Of a DNA stretch of 64,000 nt, positions 42,940 to 52,610 are shown piece after piece; the stretch's first letter is position 1, and each line of letters begins with the position of its first letter. The notes below the pieces were generated by a model. It was not told the DNA's origin and ran no database searches. It was given only the letters and a program-made list of their open reading frames with translations. The position numbers were made by a program, and so were the translations under genes. Origin of the DNA: Aequoribacter fuscus (GTDB lineage Bacteria; Pseudomonadota; Gammaproteobacteria; Pseudomonadales; Halieaceae); assembly GCF_009910365.1 (NCBI RefSeq), contig NZ_CP036423.1:1612001-1676000 (forward strand). The letters run 5' to 3'.

Positions 42940-43582
42940 AAAGAATTTCTCCGTAGTCCGTTACCTACGTGTTGGCATCCTGATCGGATTGTTGTTGCCG
43001 CTACTTGCTCAGGCGCGAGCGCCAGAAAAAGTCCTGATTTTAGGGGACAGCATTAGCGCCGCCTATGGCATGAACATAGAACAAGGTTGGGTGCACTTGT
43101 GGGCGCGAAGCCTACAAGACCGGGCGCAAATCATCAATGCCAGCATTAGCGGTGAAACCACGGCTGGAGGGCTGGCACGCCTACCCGCGCTACTGGCCCA
43201 GCATCAACCCGACGTTGTCGTGATTGAGTTGGGGGGCAACGATGGCCTTCGAGGATATCCACTGAGTCAGTTAAAACAGAATCTGACCCAGATCATCAGA
43301 CTCAGTCAAGCGGCGGGTGCCAAGGTCGCGCTGGTCCCGATGCAAATTCCACCAAATTATGGCGAAGCCTACACGCGTCGCTTTTACGAGACGTTCGCGC
43401 ACGTTGCGGCGGCGCAAGAAGCTACGTTAACGCCATTTATTCTTGAAGATGTCGCGTTGAGTCCGGACCTTATGCAAAACGACGGCATACACCCAACCGC
43501 GGCTGCACAATCTCTGTTGCTCGCCAAACTTGAAGCAACGTTGAATTCAATGTTGCAAGCAACATCAACGAGTACGCCATGA
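42914..43582 (+). CDS. tesA: Arylesterase / lysophospholipase / acyl-CoA thioesterase I
   Basis: A periplasmic SGNH hydrolase, 222 residues. A signal peptide is followed by VLILGDSISAAYG with nucleophile Ser46. The block III motif is LGGNDGLRG and the catalytic DxxH is DGIHPTA. The family hydrolyses acyl-CoA, lysophospholipid and ester bonds. No ATG or GTG is available before the signal peptide; I use TTG at 42914, with GAGAG 9 bases upstream, which overlaps the divergent ybbA coding start. Confidence in function is high, in the start moderate. Confidence 0.9.
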   Translation: MKSLSATSIKNFSVVRYLRVGILIGLLLPLLAQARAPEKVLILGDSISAAYGMNIEQGWVHLWARSLQDRAQIINASISGETTAGGLARLPALLAQHQPDVVVIELGGNDGLRGYPLSQLKQNLTQIIRLSQAAGAKVALVPMQIPPNYGEAYTRRFYETFAHVAAAQEATLTPFILEDVALSPDLMQNDGIHPTAAAQSLLLAKLEATLNSMLQATSTSTP

Positions 43583-44397
43583 CAATCTCCAGTTCCAGAC
43601 GAAAGCAACAGGCCTTTGATATTATTTTCGGCACGGAGAGCACCGAGGGCAAAGCCTTTGACATTGTCCTTATCATCGCAATCTTGACCAGTGTCGGGGT
43701 CGTTATCGCCGATTCGATACCTCATTTGCACGCACAATACGGCTATCTTTTTTGGCAAATCGAGTGGGGATTCACCCTTTTTTTTAGCCTTGAATACTGC
43801 GTTAGGATTTGGTGCAGCCCGAATCCCAGGGCCTACGTCACCAGCGGCTTTGGTATCATTGACCTGCTGTCGGTGCTCCCCACCTACCTTGCGATCATCG
43901 TGCCTCAAGCAGCTCCGCTTCTCATTCTGAGGGTGCTGCGCATTCTCCGAATATTTAGGATCTTGCGATTGCTTCCCTACGTTCGTGAGTCCACCGTGTT
44001 ACTTGAGGCGCTGCGCCGCTCGAGGCGTAAAATTCTTGTTTTCTTTTCAATGATGATGGTCATAACAACAGTCTACGGGTGCCTGCTTTACGTCGTAGAA
44101 GGCCCTGAGCATGGTTTCAACACGATTCCCGAGAGCATTTACTGGGCAATCGTAACAGTGACCACCGTGGGCTATGGCGATCTGGTACCTGTGACCGCAA
44201 TCGGGCGAGCCATCGCCGCACTCGGAATGCTGACAGGCTACGCCATTATCGCCGTACCTACTGGCATCATCACAGCGGAGCTAACACACGAAATGCGTCG
44301 CCAGCGAGATTTTCGCTCGTGTGAGCACTGCAACCGAAGTGGGCATGAGAGCGACGCAGAATATTGTAAATATTGCGGTGCCTTATTGCCCCATTGA
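43579..44397 (+). CDS. Voltage-gated potassium channel with C-terminal zinc ribbon
   Basis: A 272-residue six-helix ion channel. S1 is at about 28-46, and S4 has arginines every third residue (Arg118, 121, 124, 127, 130). The pore helix and selectivity filter TTVGYGD (195-201) match K+ channels, and S6 is at about 210-232. A short C-terminal tail holds a four-cysteine zinc ribbon: CEHC (248-251) and CKYC (263-266). The function of the ribbon (regulatory or assembly) is inferred. It overlaps the tesA stop as ATGA, so the two are translationally coupled; this pairing is unusual. Confidence 0.9.
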   Translation: MTISSSRRKQQAFDIIFGTESTEGKAFDIVLIIAILTSVGVVIADSIPHLHAQYGYLFWQIEWGFTLFFSLEYCVRIWCSPNPRAYVTSGFGIIDLLSVLPTYLAIIVPQAAPLLILRVLRILRIFRILRLLPYVRESTVLLEALRRSRRKILVFFSMMMVITTVYGCLLYVVEGPEHGFNTIPESIYWAIVTVTTVGYGDLVPVTAIGRAIAALGMLTGYAIIAVPTGIITAELTHEMRRQRDFRSCEHCNRSGHESDAEYCKYCGALLPH

Positions 44398-44467
44398 ACC
44401 TCGCAACTCACTGTTTATTAATGCCATCTGGTTTATACTTGGCGTTAACCTATAGATCTGTAGAATT

Positions 44468-46579
44468 ATGCCAACCGCTCTGTTTGACTATCCAAAATAT
44501 TGGGCTGAATGCCTTGGACCTGCGCCTTTCCTACCCACAACTCGCGCCGAGATGGACCAACTGGGTTGGGACGCTTGCGATATTATTATCGTAACGGGTG
44601 ACGCCTACGTCGATCATCCGAGCTTCGGCATGGCCGTAATTGGTCGAGTTTTGGAAGCCCAAGGCTTTCGCGTGGGGATCATCGCTCAACCTAACTGGCA
44701 CAATTGCGAAGATTTCAAACGACTGGGGCAACCCACACTGTTCTTCGGCGTCGCTGCGGGCAACATGGATTCGATGATCAACCGCTACACCGCAGACCGA
44801 AAACGGCGTAACGACGATGCTTACACGCCAGATGGCAAGCCCGATCATCGTCCCGACAGAGCGGTTATTGTTTACAGCCAACGCGTGCGCGAAGCGTTTA
44901 AAGACTCACCCATTGTTATTGGTGGCATCGAGGCCAGTCTCCGCCGCATCGCTCATTATGATTACTGGAGTGAAAAAATACGTCGTTCGGTCCTCATGGA
45001 CAGCCGCGCAGACCTTCTTTTGTTTGGCAATGCCGAACGCGCGATTTGCGAAGTGGCGCACAGATTAAGTCGTGGCGACGCGGTAGATTCCATTCGCGAC
45101 ATACGGGGCATCGCATTCAAGACCAAAAGCATTCCGTCAAATTATACCTTAGTGGATTCATCGACCATTGATGTTATCGGCCCGGTCGACGCCCAACCGA
45201 ACCCCTATGAGATGGTCACCGAAGAAACCTGCGACAGTAAGGATACGCAAACCCAAGTGGTTCAGCTGCTCGATCCGAAACACCGTGATCTCCCTACCGT
45301 TATTCGTATTCCCAGTTACGACCAGGTCAGCAACGACCCCGCGCTGTACGCACACGCCTCACGGGTGCTTCACAAAGAGACTAACCCTCACAACGCCAGA
45401 CCGCTGGTTCAGCGACATGGCGACACCGACGTCTGGATAACGCCTCCCCCCATACCGTTGACAACGGAAGAACTCGATTGGGTGTTCGAACTGCCGTATC
45501 AGCGCGCAACCCATCCAAGTTACGGTACAGCGAAGATTCCGGCGTTCGAAATGATCCAACATTCCGTGAACATCATGCGGGGCTGCTTCGGCGGATGTAC
45601 CTTTTGCTCCATTACAGAGCATGAGGGCCGAATCATCCAGAATAGGTCAGAGGAATCAATACTGAAGGAAATCGAAAGAATTAGAGATACCAGCAAGACG
45701 TTTACGGGGGTCATTTCCGATTTAGGTGGCCCCACAGCTAACATGTGGCGTCTCGCCTGCAAGGACCCCAAAATTGAGGCGTCGTGTCGAAAGCTAAGCT
45801 GCGTATTCCCGGGTATTTGCAAAAACCTAAACACCGACCAAACACCTTTGATCCAGCTCTATCGAAAAGCGCGCAGCATCCCGGGAGTCAAGAAAGTGTT
45901 GATTGCCTCTGGGTTGCGTTACGACATTGCGGTTGAGACGCCAGAATACGTTGAAGAACTCGTGACACACCATGTTGGCGGATACTTAAAAATCGCTCCG
46001 GAGCATACCGAGCAAGGGCCGTTGTCCGCCATGATGAAACCCGGCATCGGCACCTACGATCGTTTCAAAAAGCTGTTTGACAAGTACAGTAAAAAAGCCG
46101 GAAAAGAGCAATATCTCATTCCTTACTTCATTGCAGCCCACCCGGGCACTGAGGACGAGGACATGCTCAACCTCGCGCTTTGGCTAAAACGCAACGGGTT
46201 TCGCGCCGATCAGGTGCAAACGTTTTATCCCTCGCCCATGGCCACGGCGACTGCGATGTACCACACAGGCTTCAACCCACTGAAACCCGTACGACGCTCG
46301 GGCCCTAAAATCGCGCGGGTACAAAAGCTCAGCCAACGTCGCTTACACAAAGCTTTTCTGCGGTATCATGACCCCGACAATTGGCCTGCTTTGCGGGATA
46401 CACTGCGCGCCATGGGTCGAAAAGATTTAATTGGCTATGGCAAACAGCACTTAGTTCCGCCGCGACAGCCTCCACAACGGCACCGCTCGCTAGTGGATCA
46501 TAAGCAGCGATTTGCGACCCAACACACTGGAATTGACCCCGTTAATCAACGTCGGCAGCCACCTAAAAAACGTCGCTAA
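44468..46579 (+). CDS. ygiQ: YgiQ family radical SAM protein
   Basis: A 703-residue protein. The N-terminal domain (about 1-330) begins with a cobalamin-like fold ([26 protein letters not shown]). The radical SAM core has the cluster motif Cys373, Cys377 and Cys380 (GCFGGCTFC). The C-terminal part includes [19 protein letters not shown] and ends in a basic tail. The reaction is not known to me. The ATG follows a 70-base gap with TATACT (44434-44439) as a possible -10. The RND pump genes begin 16 bases downstream. Confidence 0.9.
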   Translation: MPTALFDYPKYWAECLGPAPFLPTTRAEMDQLGWDACDIIIVTGDAYVDHPSFGMAVIGRVLEAQGFRVGIIAQPNWHNCEDFKRLGQPTLFFGVAAGNMDSMINRYTADRKRRNDDAYTPDGKPDHRPDRAVIVYSQRVREAFKDSPIVIGGIEASLRRIAHYDYWSEKIRRSVLMDSRADLLLFGNAERAICEVAHRLSRGDAVDSIRDIRGIAFKTKSIPSNYTLVDSSTIDVIGPVDAQPNPYEMVTEETCDSKDTQTQVVQLLDPKHRDLPTVIRIPSYDQVSNDPALYAHASRVLHKETNPHNARPLVQRHGDTDVWITPPPIPLTTEELDWVFELPYQRATHPSYGTAKIPAFEMIQHSVNIMRGCFGGCTFCSITEHEGRIIQNRSEESILKEIERIRDTSKTFTGVISDLGGPTANMWRLACKDPKIEASCRKLSCVFPGICKNLNTDQTPLIQLYRKARSIPGVKKVLIASGLRYDIAVETPEYVEELVTHHVGGYLKIAPEHTEQGPLSAMMKPGIGTYDRFKKLFDKYSKKAGKEQYLIPYFIAAHPGTEDEDMLNLALWLKRNGFRADQVQTFYPSPMATATAMYHTGFNPLKPVRRSGPKIARVQKLSQRRLHKAFLRYHDPDNWPALRDTLRAMGRKDLIGYGKQHLVPPRQPPQRHRSLVDHKQRFATQHTGIDPVNQRRQPPKKRR

Positions 46580-46583
46580 GCTC

Positions 46584-46589
46584 AAGGAG
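46584..46589 (+). promoter_or_regulatory. Ribosome binding site that fixes the MFP start
   Basis: AAGGAG lies 6 bases before the TTG at 46596-46598, just after the ygiQ stop. It supports a TTG start for the membrane fusion protein rather than an ATG inside ygiQ. Confidence 0.75.
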
Positions 46590-46595
46590 ACACTC

Positions 46596-47744
46596 TTGAA
46601 CCGAAAGATTTTACTGCCAGTGATTATCGTGATTGGAGGCGTCGTAGCAGCGGCAGCGTTGGTGCTTAACCCCAATCAAGTGAGCGATAGTCCACCCGCT
46701 CGGGTGCCACCTAAGGTATCGGTTATTCACCCCACTCTGATCGATGAACCTTTAATCATCGATTCGCAGGGAACGGTTGAACCGGCGCACCGCATCACTC
46801 TCGCGGCTGAAGTCGCAGGGCGAGTTAGCGCTATTTCTGACCGATTCCAACGCGGAGGCGCATTCGAACAAGGCGACGTTTTGTTCAGTATCGACGATAC
46901 TGATGCTCGTCTCGCGCTACAGCGAGCTCGAGCAAGCGAGCAACAGGCAGCGATCGACCTCAAAATTAGCCAAGGCGATTTCAAACGGGCAGAAGAGCTG
47001 AAAGAACAAAACCTCATTAGCACCCAAGCCTTTGAACAAGCGCAACTGCAGCTTGCCAGAGCCCAAGCGCAGCAGCAGGCAACCCTTGTGGCGCGGCAAG
47101 AGGCTGAATTAACGCTCGAACGTACCCAAGTCAAAGCGCCCTTTCGCGGCCGGATTGAAAACGAATCACTCGATGTCGGACAGTTCATCAATCGCGGCGA
47201 ACGGGTAGCCGAGCTGATCGCGCTCGACGCCTATGAAGTGCGTTTACCTATCGCTCGAGATCAATTGGCCTATCTGGATTTACCTTTCTCAACGCGCGGG
47301 ATAATTCCAAAAGAGCAACGTCCTATAGTGACGCTGAGTGGTGAATTTGCGGGGCAAGAATGGCTCCGCGAGGCTGAACTTATCCGAACAGAAGCTCAAA
47401 TTGACTCCGCTACTCGACAAATATTTGCGGTAGCGAGTTTACCAATCGATAGCAACGATCCCACCCTGTTTCCGCTGGGGCTCTTTGTAAAAGCGGAAAT
47501 AGAGGGTGTATTTCCGCAGCAAGCCTACCGCTTGCCCCGCAGCAGTCTCGCGCCTGGAAACAGAATTCTGACCGTCGATGAGAACAACCAACTGTGGCTG
47601 AAAAACGTCGATATTCTCCGGCTCGAGCACGATGACGTGGTCATTCAGGGGGGACTTACCCCAGAGAGTCTGGTTTGCGTCTCTGCGGGTCGGACGGTGG
47701 TCGACGGTATGCGTGTTGAGCCGGTCATGATGGACGCACAATGA
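46596..47744 (+). CDS. RND efflux periplasmic adaptor (membrane fusion protein)
   Basis: HlyD/AcrA-type adaptor, 382 residues from the TTG at 46596. An N-terminal membrane anchor (ILLPVIIVIGGVVAAAALVL) is followed by a lipoyl-like domain (GRVSAISDRFQRGGAFEQGDVLF), an alpha-hairpin (about 100-165, rich in Ala/Gln), a second lipoyl half (VKAPFRGRIENESLDVGQFINRG) and a beta-barrel. It couples the RND pump to an outer-membrane channel, which is not in the window. The stop overlaps the pump start as ATGA. Confidence 0.93.
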   Translation: MNRKILLPVIIVIGGVVAAAALVLNPNQVSDSPPARVPPKVSVIHPTLIDEPLIIDSQGTVEPAHRITLAAEVAGRVSAISDRFQRGGAFEQGDVLFSIDDTDARLALQRARASEQQAAIDLKISQGDFKRAEELKEQNLISTQAFEQAQLQLARAQAQQQATLVARQEAELTLERTQVKAPFRGRIENESLDVGQFINRGERVAELIALDAYEVRLPIARDQLAYLDLPFSTRGIIPKEQRPIVTLSGEFAGQEWLREAELIRTEAQIDSATRQIFAVASLPIDSNDPTLFPLGLFVKAEIEGVFPQQAYRLPRSSLAPGNRILTVDENNQLWLKNVDILRLEHDDVVIQGGLTPESLVCVSAGRTVVDGMRVEPVMMDAQ

Positions 47745-50700
47745 ACTCAATTATCACGTGGTTCATCCACAATCGGGTTGCCGCCAACCTACTGATGATG
47801 ATTCTAATCGCCGCGGGTACGCTCGCGCTGCCACAGTTATACCTCGAAGAGTTTCCGGAGGTAGAGGTTGATGCTGTTTCGATTCGGATACCCTACTTGG
47901 GAGCCGCGCCGCAGGAGGTAGAGTCCGCCGTTTGCATTCGAGTCGAGGAAGCGCTCGAGGGTACTGAAGGTGTCGACACAGTTCGCTCCACAGCGGCCGA
48001 GGGAATGTGCTCGATTCTCGCAGAGCTGGTCGAGGGTGTGGATCGAACAAAAGTGGCGAATGATATTCGCAGTAAAGTGGATGCCATCGACTCTTTTCCC
48101 GCAGAGACCGAGCGTCCTATCACCTCAGAAATTACCGTCACCGCCAACGTGCTGCATTTAGTGGTCTATGGCGATACGACAGAGCAAGGCTTGCAGGCGC
48201 TCACCCAGACGATACGTGATGATATCGCTGCGCTTCCGGGTGTCTCTCAAGTTGATATGAACTTCAACCGGGATTTTGAAATTTCAATCGAAGTACCTGA
48301 GCAGAATCTCCGCCAGTTTGACCTGACCCTAGAGCAAATCGGCCAAACCGTTCGCGCCAACAGCTTAGACCTGCCGGGCGGCTCGTTGGATACGCCCAGC
48401 GGTGAAATCTTGGTGCGTACTCAAGGCCAAGCCTACAGAGGCCAGGAATTCGAAGACATTATCGTCAAAGCCGATCGCGACGGAAGACGTGTCAACATCG
48501 CCGAAATTGCCAAGGTCAGGGATGCCTTTGTCGACGCCGACATGAGTGCGCGATTCAATGGTGCGCAAACCATGTCAATCATGGTTTCACGCGTGGGCAA
48601 GGAAGATACGATTCAAATCGCGGAAGCGGTCAAAGCCTATTTGGCTGAGCTAGAACCCACCCTCCCAGAGGGCATGCATGTGCAAATATGGAAAGACGAA
48701 TCGGCTGATTTGACGGATCGTTTAGAGGTCCTAGTCAAAAACGCGCGTAGCGGCCTTGTCTTGGTGCTCATCGTGCTCGCGTTATTCTTGCAGTTTCGAC
48801 TGGCCTTATGGGTTGCCGCAGGTATTCCGATTGCTCTACTGGGCACTCTCGCGGTGTTTCCGGGTATCAATATCGCCATCAGCACCATGTCCATCATGGC
48901 CTTTATTTTGGTTATTGGGATTTTGGTGGATGATGCTATTGTGGTGGGTGAGCGCATTTTTGCACACGAAGAGATGGGAAAACCCCGCCTACAGGCGGCG
49001 GTCGATGGCACTACCGAAGTGTCGACGCCAGTGATTTTCGGCGTTTTAACCACTATGGCAACCTTTATTCCGATTATGAATATCCCCGGAGAATTGGGGG
49101 GCTTTTTCGTCGTTATTGGCGCCGTCGTTATCATCGCTCTATTTTTTAGCATTTTTGAGTCTCAACTCATCCTTCCACACCACCTAGCGCATCGCCGTAT
49201 GGCCAAGCCGAGAGAAGAAAAAAACGCGTGGCAAAAATTTCAAACACGTCTTTCGGATACTCTTGATGATTTTGCCGTTAATACGTTTAAACCGGCAGTA
49301 CGCCTGTCAGTCGACTATCGCTATTCCACACTCGCTGTGGGTATTGCGGTACTGACTGTTGCGCTTGGCGCACTGCTGTCTGGGCGCATTCTGTTTCAGT
49401 TTTTCCCCGCCGTTGAAAGCACTCGCATTTATGCCTCGGTGGTGATGCCGGAGGGAACGCCGATTGAAACAACCCAAGCGGTGATTCAGCGACTTGAGGA
49501 TTCCGCCCAGCAACTCAAGGACGAATTAGACGCTATTCCTCTCGTCGAGGGCCAAGACTCATTCTCCAAGGTCTACACTGCCGTCGGAACAAAATTACCC
49601 AAGGGGTCGATTGAGATGGGCGTCCCGATACAGAGCAATATTGGCGAAGTAGGCATACATCTTAACCTTCCCTCGGACTACAAAGGTACACCTGTGAGCG
49701 TCTATGCGAATCGCTGGCGCGAACTCACGGGCACCATTCCTGATCTCGTCGAGATGAAAATATCAGCCAGCAGTTTTAGCATCGGTGCAGCGATCGATAT
49801 CGAGCTGTTAGGACGCGACTTTATCGAACTGCAATCAGTCGCCGAAGAGCTCAAAGCGGTGTTAGCGTCATACCCAGGCGTTGTCGACATTTCCGATACG
49901 TTTCGCTCAGGGAAGCAAGAAATTAAACTCAATCTTAAACCCGAGGCGCGCCATTACGGGGTGACTTTACGTGATCTCGGAGCACAAGTCCGTCACGCAT
50001 TCTATGGCTACGAAGCGCAACGTATTCAGCGTGGCAAAGACGATCTGCGCGTCATGGTCCGATACCCCAAAGAGGAGCGCGCCAATTTTGGCTCAATCGA
50101 ACAAATGTTTATTCGCACACCCGATGGTGCAGAGGTTCCGTTCTCTGATGTCGCCACGATCGAGATCGGCCAAGGTTTCACGACTATTTCGCGCGTCGAT
50201 GGGCAGCGAGTCATCAACGTCACGGCCGAGGTGCTGCGCGATAAAATCACGCCAGAACAGGTACTGTCCGAGGTCCTGGGCACCCGGCTTCCAACAATAT
50301 TAGAGTCTCATCCCGGCGTCAGTTTCGGCCTGGCAGGGGAAGCGGCTGATCGCGCTGAATCGATCAGTTCTCTGGGCGCCTACGCCTTGCTGGCCTTACT
50401 GATCATTTATGCACTTTTAGCCATCCCGCTACAATCGTACTTGCAACCCTTTGTGATTATGAGCGTTATTCCTTTTGGGGCGATCGGCGCCATCTTTGGA
50501 CACTTTGTCATGGGCGTTGATTTGACCTTTTTAAGCATCCTAGGCATTGTTGCACTTTCTGGCGTTGTGGTGAATTCGAGTTTGGTCTTGGTGGACTACG
50601 TGAACCGACAGCGCGCCTCTGGCGCACCTCTTGCTGAAGCATTGGTCAGTGCAGGCGTAGTGCGTTTCCGCCCTATTCTCCTGACCAGTATGACCACCTT

Positions 50701-50872
50701 CATTGGCCTATTGCCCATGGTTTTCGACACCAATGCCGCGACGCACATGTTCGTGCCGCTAGCGATCTCCCTGGCGTTCGGCGTGTTAGTGGGTACAGTG
50801 ATCACGCTGTTTTTGGTGCCGAGCTTGTACCACATCACGGAAGATTTGTTTGGTGAGAAACAGGCCGATTAA
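47741..50872 (+). CDS. RND efflux transporter permease (AcrB/HAE1-like)
   Basis: A 1043-residue proton-driven inner-membrane pump with twelve predicted helices. The proton-relay acidic pair is Asp397/Asp398 in LVIGILVDDAIVVGE. Two large periplasmic loops follow TM1 and TM7. The second TM block contains IVALSGVVVNSSLVLVDY, in which the usual relay Lys position is not obvious; the architecture is closer to the less studied efflux-like RND branch than to AcrB. The substrate is unknown. The 3' end overlaps the convergent DUF885 gene by 4 bases. Confidence 0.92.
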   Translation: MNSIITWFIHNRVAANLLMMILIAAGTLALPQLYLEEFPEVEVDAVSIRIPYLGAAPQEVESAVCIRVEEALEGTEGVDTVRSTAAEGMCSILAELVEGVDRTKVANDIRSKVDAIDSFPAETERPITSEITVTANVLHLVVYGDTTEQGLQALTQTIRDDIAALPGVSQVDMNFNRDFEISIEVPEQNLRQFDLTLEQIGQTVRANSLDLPGGSLDTPSGEILVRTQGQAYRGQEFEDIIVKADRDGRRVNIAEIAKVRDAFVDADMSARFNGAQTMSIMVSRVGKEDTIQIAEAVKAYLAELEPTLPEGMHVQIWKDESADLTDRLEVLVKNARSGLVLVLIVLALFLQFRLALWVAAGIPIALLGTLAVFPGINIAISTMSIMAFILVIGILVDDAIVVGERIFAHEEMGKPRLQAAVDGTTEVSTPVIFGVLTTMATFIPIMNIPGELGGFFVVIGAVVIIALFFSIFESQLILPHHLAHRRMAKPREEKNAWQKFQTRLSDTLDDFAVNTFKPAVRLSVDYRYSTLAVGIAVLTVALGALLSGRILFQFFPAVESTRIYASVVMPEGTPIETTQAVIQRLEDSAQQLKDELDAIPLVEGQDSFSKVYTAVGTKLPKGSIEMGVPIQSNIGEVGIHLNLPSDYKGTPVSVYANRWRELTGTIPDLVEMKISASSFSIGAAIDIELLGRDFIELQSVAEELKAVLASYPGVVDISDTFRSGKQEIKLNLKPEARHYGVTLRDLGAQVRHAFYGYEAQRIQRGKDDLRVMVRYPKEERANFGSIEQMFIRTPDGAEVPFSDVATIEIGQGFTTISRVDGQRVINVTAEVLRDKITPEQVLSEVLGTRLPTILESHPGVSFGLAGEAADRAESISSLGAYALLALLIIYALLAIPLQSYLQPFVIMSVIPFGAIGAIFGHFVMGVDLTFLSILGIVALSGVVVNSSLVLVDYVNRQRASGAPLAEALVSAGVVRFRPILLTSMTTFIGLLPMVFDTNAATHMFVPLAISLAFGVLVGTVITLFLVPSLYHITEDLFGEKQAD

Positions 50873-52608
50873 TCATCGGCCATCCATGCATTCATGCGTT
50901 GCTCAAGCAAATTAAGTGGTAGCGCGCCGGCGCCCAGCAGATGATCGTGGAACGCTCGAATATCAAAACGATCGCCCAACTCCCGCTCGGCCCTGGCGCG
51001 CAGTTCCAAAATCTTTAATTGACCGATTTTGTACGCTAGCGCCTGACCCGGCCAACCGATATAGCGGTCGATCTCGTTAATAATATCGGCCTCGGTCTTA
51101 GCAGCGTTCGCCATAAAGTAATCGATCGCCTCTTGCCGGCTCCAGCCCAGGTAATGCATCCCAGTATCCACCACCAAACGAACCGCCCGCCACATGTCAT
51201 ACACTAATTGTCCGTAGCGAGAGTAAGGGTCTTGATACAACCCCAGCTCGTATCCCAAACGCTCAGAATACAGACCCCAGCCTTCGACAAATGCGGTGGC
51301 GCCCCCTATCTTTCGAAACATAGGCAGCCCCTCAAGCTCTCGGGCCAGCGCAATCTGCAGATGATGCCCGGGCATTGCCTCGTGCACACTCAATACTTCC
51401 ATTTCAAACTTTGGACGCACCTCGGGGCGGTATAAATTTACGTAGTAATAACCCGCTCGCGACCCATCCGCTGCCGGTGGCATGTAATACGCGGTGGTCG
51501 TATCCGGGGCAATTTGCTCGGGTATAGGCCGCACCCCGTAAGGAATGCGAGGCAAGCGCCCAAACAACTTTACTAATTCCGGATCGATGCGTTTCGAAAT
51601 GACTCGGTACTGATCGTACAAGTCGTCGGCATTGTCATAGTAAAACTGAGGATCGGTCCTCAAAAACGCATTAAAGGCCTGCAAATCCCCATCAAAACCC
51701 ACTTCCGTGATGACTTCCTCCATCGCCGCGCGAATACGTGCGACTTCGGCTAGGCCAATATCGTGAATTTGTTGCGGGGTGAGATTCGTTGTCGTGAAAC
51801 GCTGCGCCGCGAACTCGTATAGGGCTTTGCCGTTGGCGAGACTACCCACACCCACATCAGCTCGAGCCGCCGGGAGGTAACGCTCGTTGAAAAATGCTTC
51901 GAACCTTTGATAAGCAGGCACCACGACATCCTTCACCACGCGTTCTGCCCGCTCCGTCAAGGCCTGAGCCTCGGCATGAGAAAGCGACCCGGCTAGGGCG
52001 ACAAAAGGCTCGTAAAACGGATTGTCTTGCAATCGAACTTGGGTAATTTTCGCAAGCTGCGCGGGAATGCGCTCCATAATCACTTTGGCCTGTACTCGAC
52101 CTTGGCGAATACCCTCTTCCAGTATTGCCTGCTCTTGTTGAAGCCTAGTGGGCAGGCTCTCCAAACGCTGCAGCCATAGCTCATAGTCGTCTCTCGTCTG
52201 AAACGGCAGCGTCTCCGCCGCAGTAAAGAGTGACTGAGGCCCACCACGCATGGTGATTCCCATCAAATGAAAACCCAATTCGTAGCCGCGTCGTTGATTC
52301 TGAATCTGGAGCAACAATAGCTCTTTATTCAATTTAGCCTCAGCAGACAGTGAGGCCCCATCGATAGCAACCAACCGTTGTTCGAAACCAGCGAGCGCTT
52401 GATCCTCGCGGGCTTGGGCCTCGAGACTCACATCATCCCACTCACCAGCACGCTGCGTGTCACCCATGAATACTGCGTATTCCGGGGAATTTTCTACCAC
52501 CCACGCCCAGTGTTCATCGATTACGGCATTCAACGTATCATCACTCGCAAGTGACGACACCGCGAAGCAGCAATTCGCCAACAACAGGATCAAGCCACGC
52601 CGAATCAT
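50869..52608 (-). CDS. Secreted DUF885 family protein (probable metallopeptidase-like)
   Basis: A 579-residue protein with a signal peptide (about 1-21, ending SSLAS). The family motif HEAMPGHH occupies residues 409-416: His409, Glu410, His415 and His416 form a likely zinc site, as expected for gluzincin-like DUF885 proteins. The rest is mainly helical. The function of most members is unknown; a peptidase role is inferred from the motif. It is the last gene of a minus-strand run and lies 2 bases from the oxidoreductase. Confidence 0.85.
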   Translation of the reverse strand: MIRRGLILLLANCCFAVSSLASDDTLNAVIDEHWAWVVENSPEYAVFMGDTQRAGEWDDVSLEAQAREDQALAGFEQRLVAIDGASLSAEAKLNKELLLLQIQNQRRGYELGFHLMGITMRGGPQSLFTAAETLPFQTRDDYELWLQRLESLPTRLQQEQAILEEGIRQGRVQAKVIMERIPAQLAKITQVRLQDNPFYEPFVALAGSLSHAEAQALTERAERVVKDVVVPAYQRFEAFFNERYLPAARADVGVGSLANGKALYEFAAQRFTTTNLTPQQIHDIGLAEVARIRAAMEEVITEVGFDGDLQAFNAFLRTDPQFYYDNADDLYDQYRVISKRIDPELVKLFGRLPRIPYGVRPIPEQIAPDTTTAYYMPPAADGSRAGYYYVNLYRPEVRPKFEMEVLSVHEAMPGHHLQIALARELEGLPMFRKIGGATAFVEGWGLYSERLGYELGLYQDPYSRYGQLVYDMWRAVRLVVDTGMHYLGWSRQEAIDYFMANAAKTEADIINEIDRYIGWPGQALAYKIGQLKILELRARAERELGDRFDIRAFHDHLLGAGALPLNLLEQRMNAWMADD

Positions 52609-52610
52609 GA

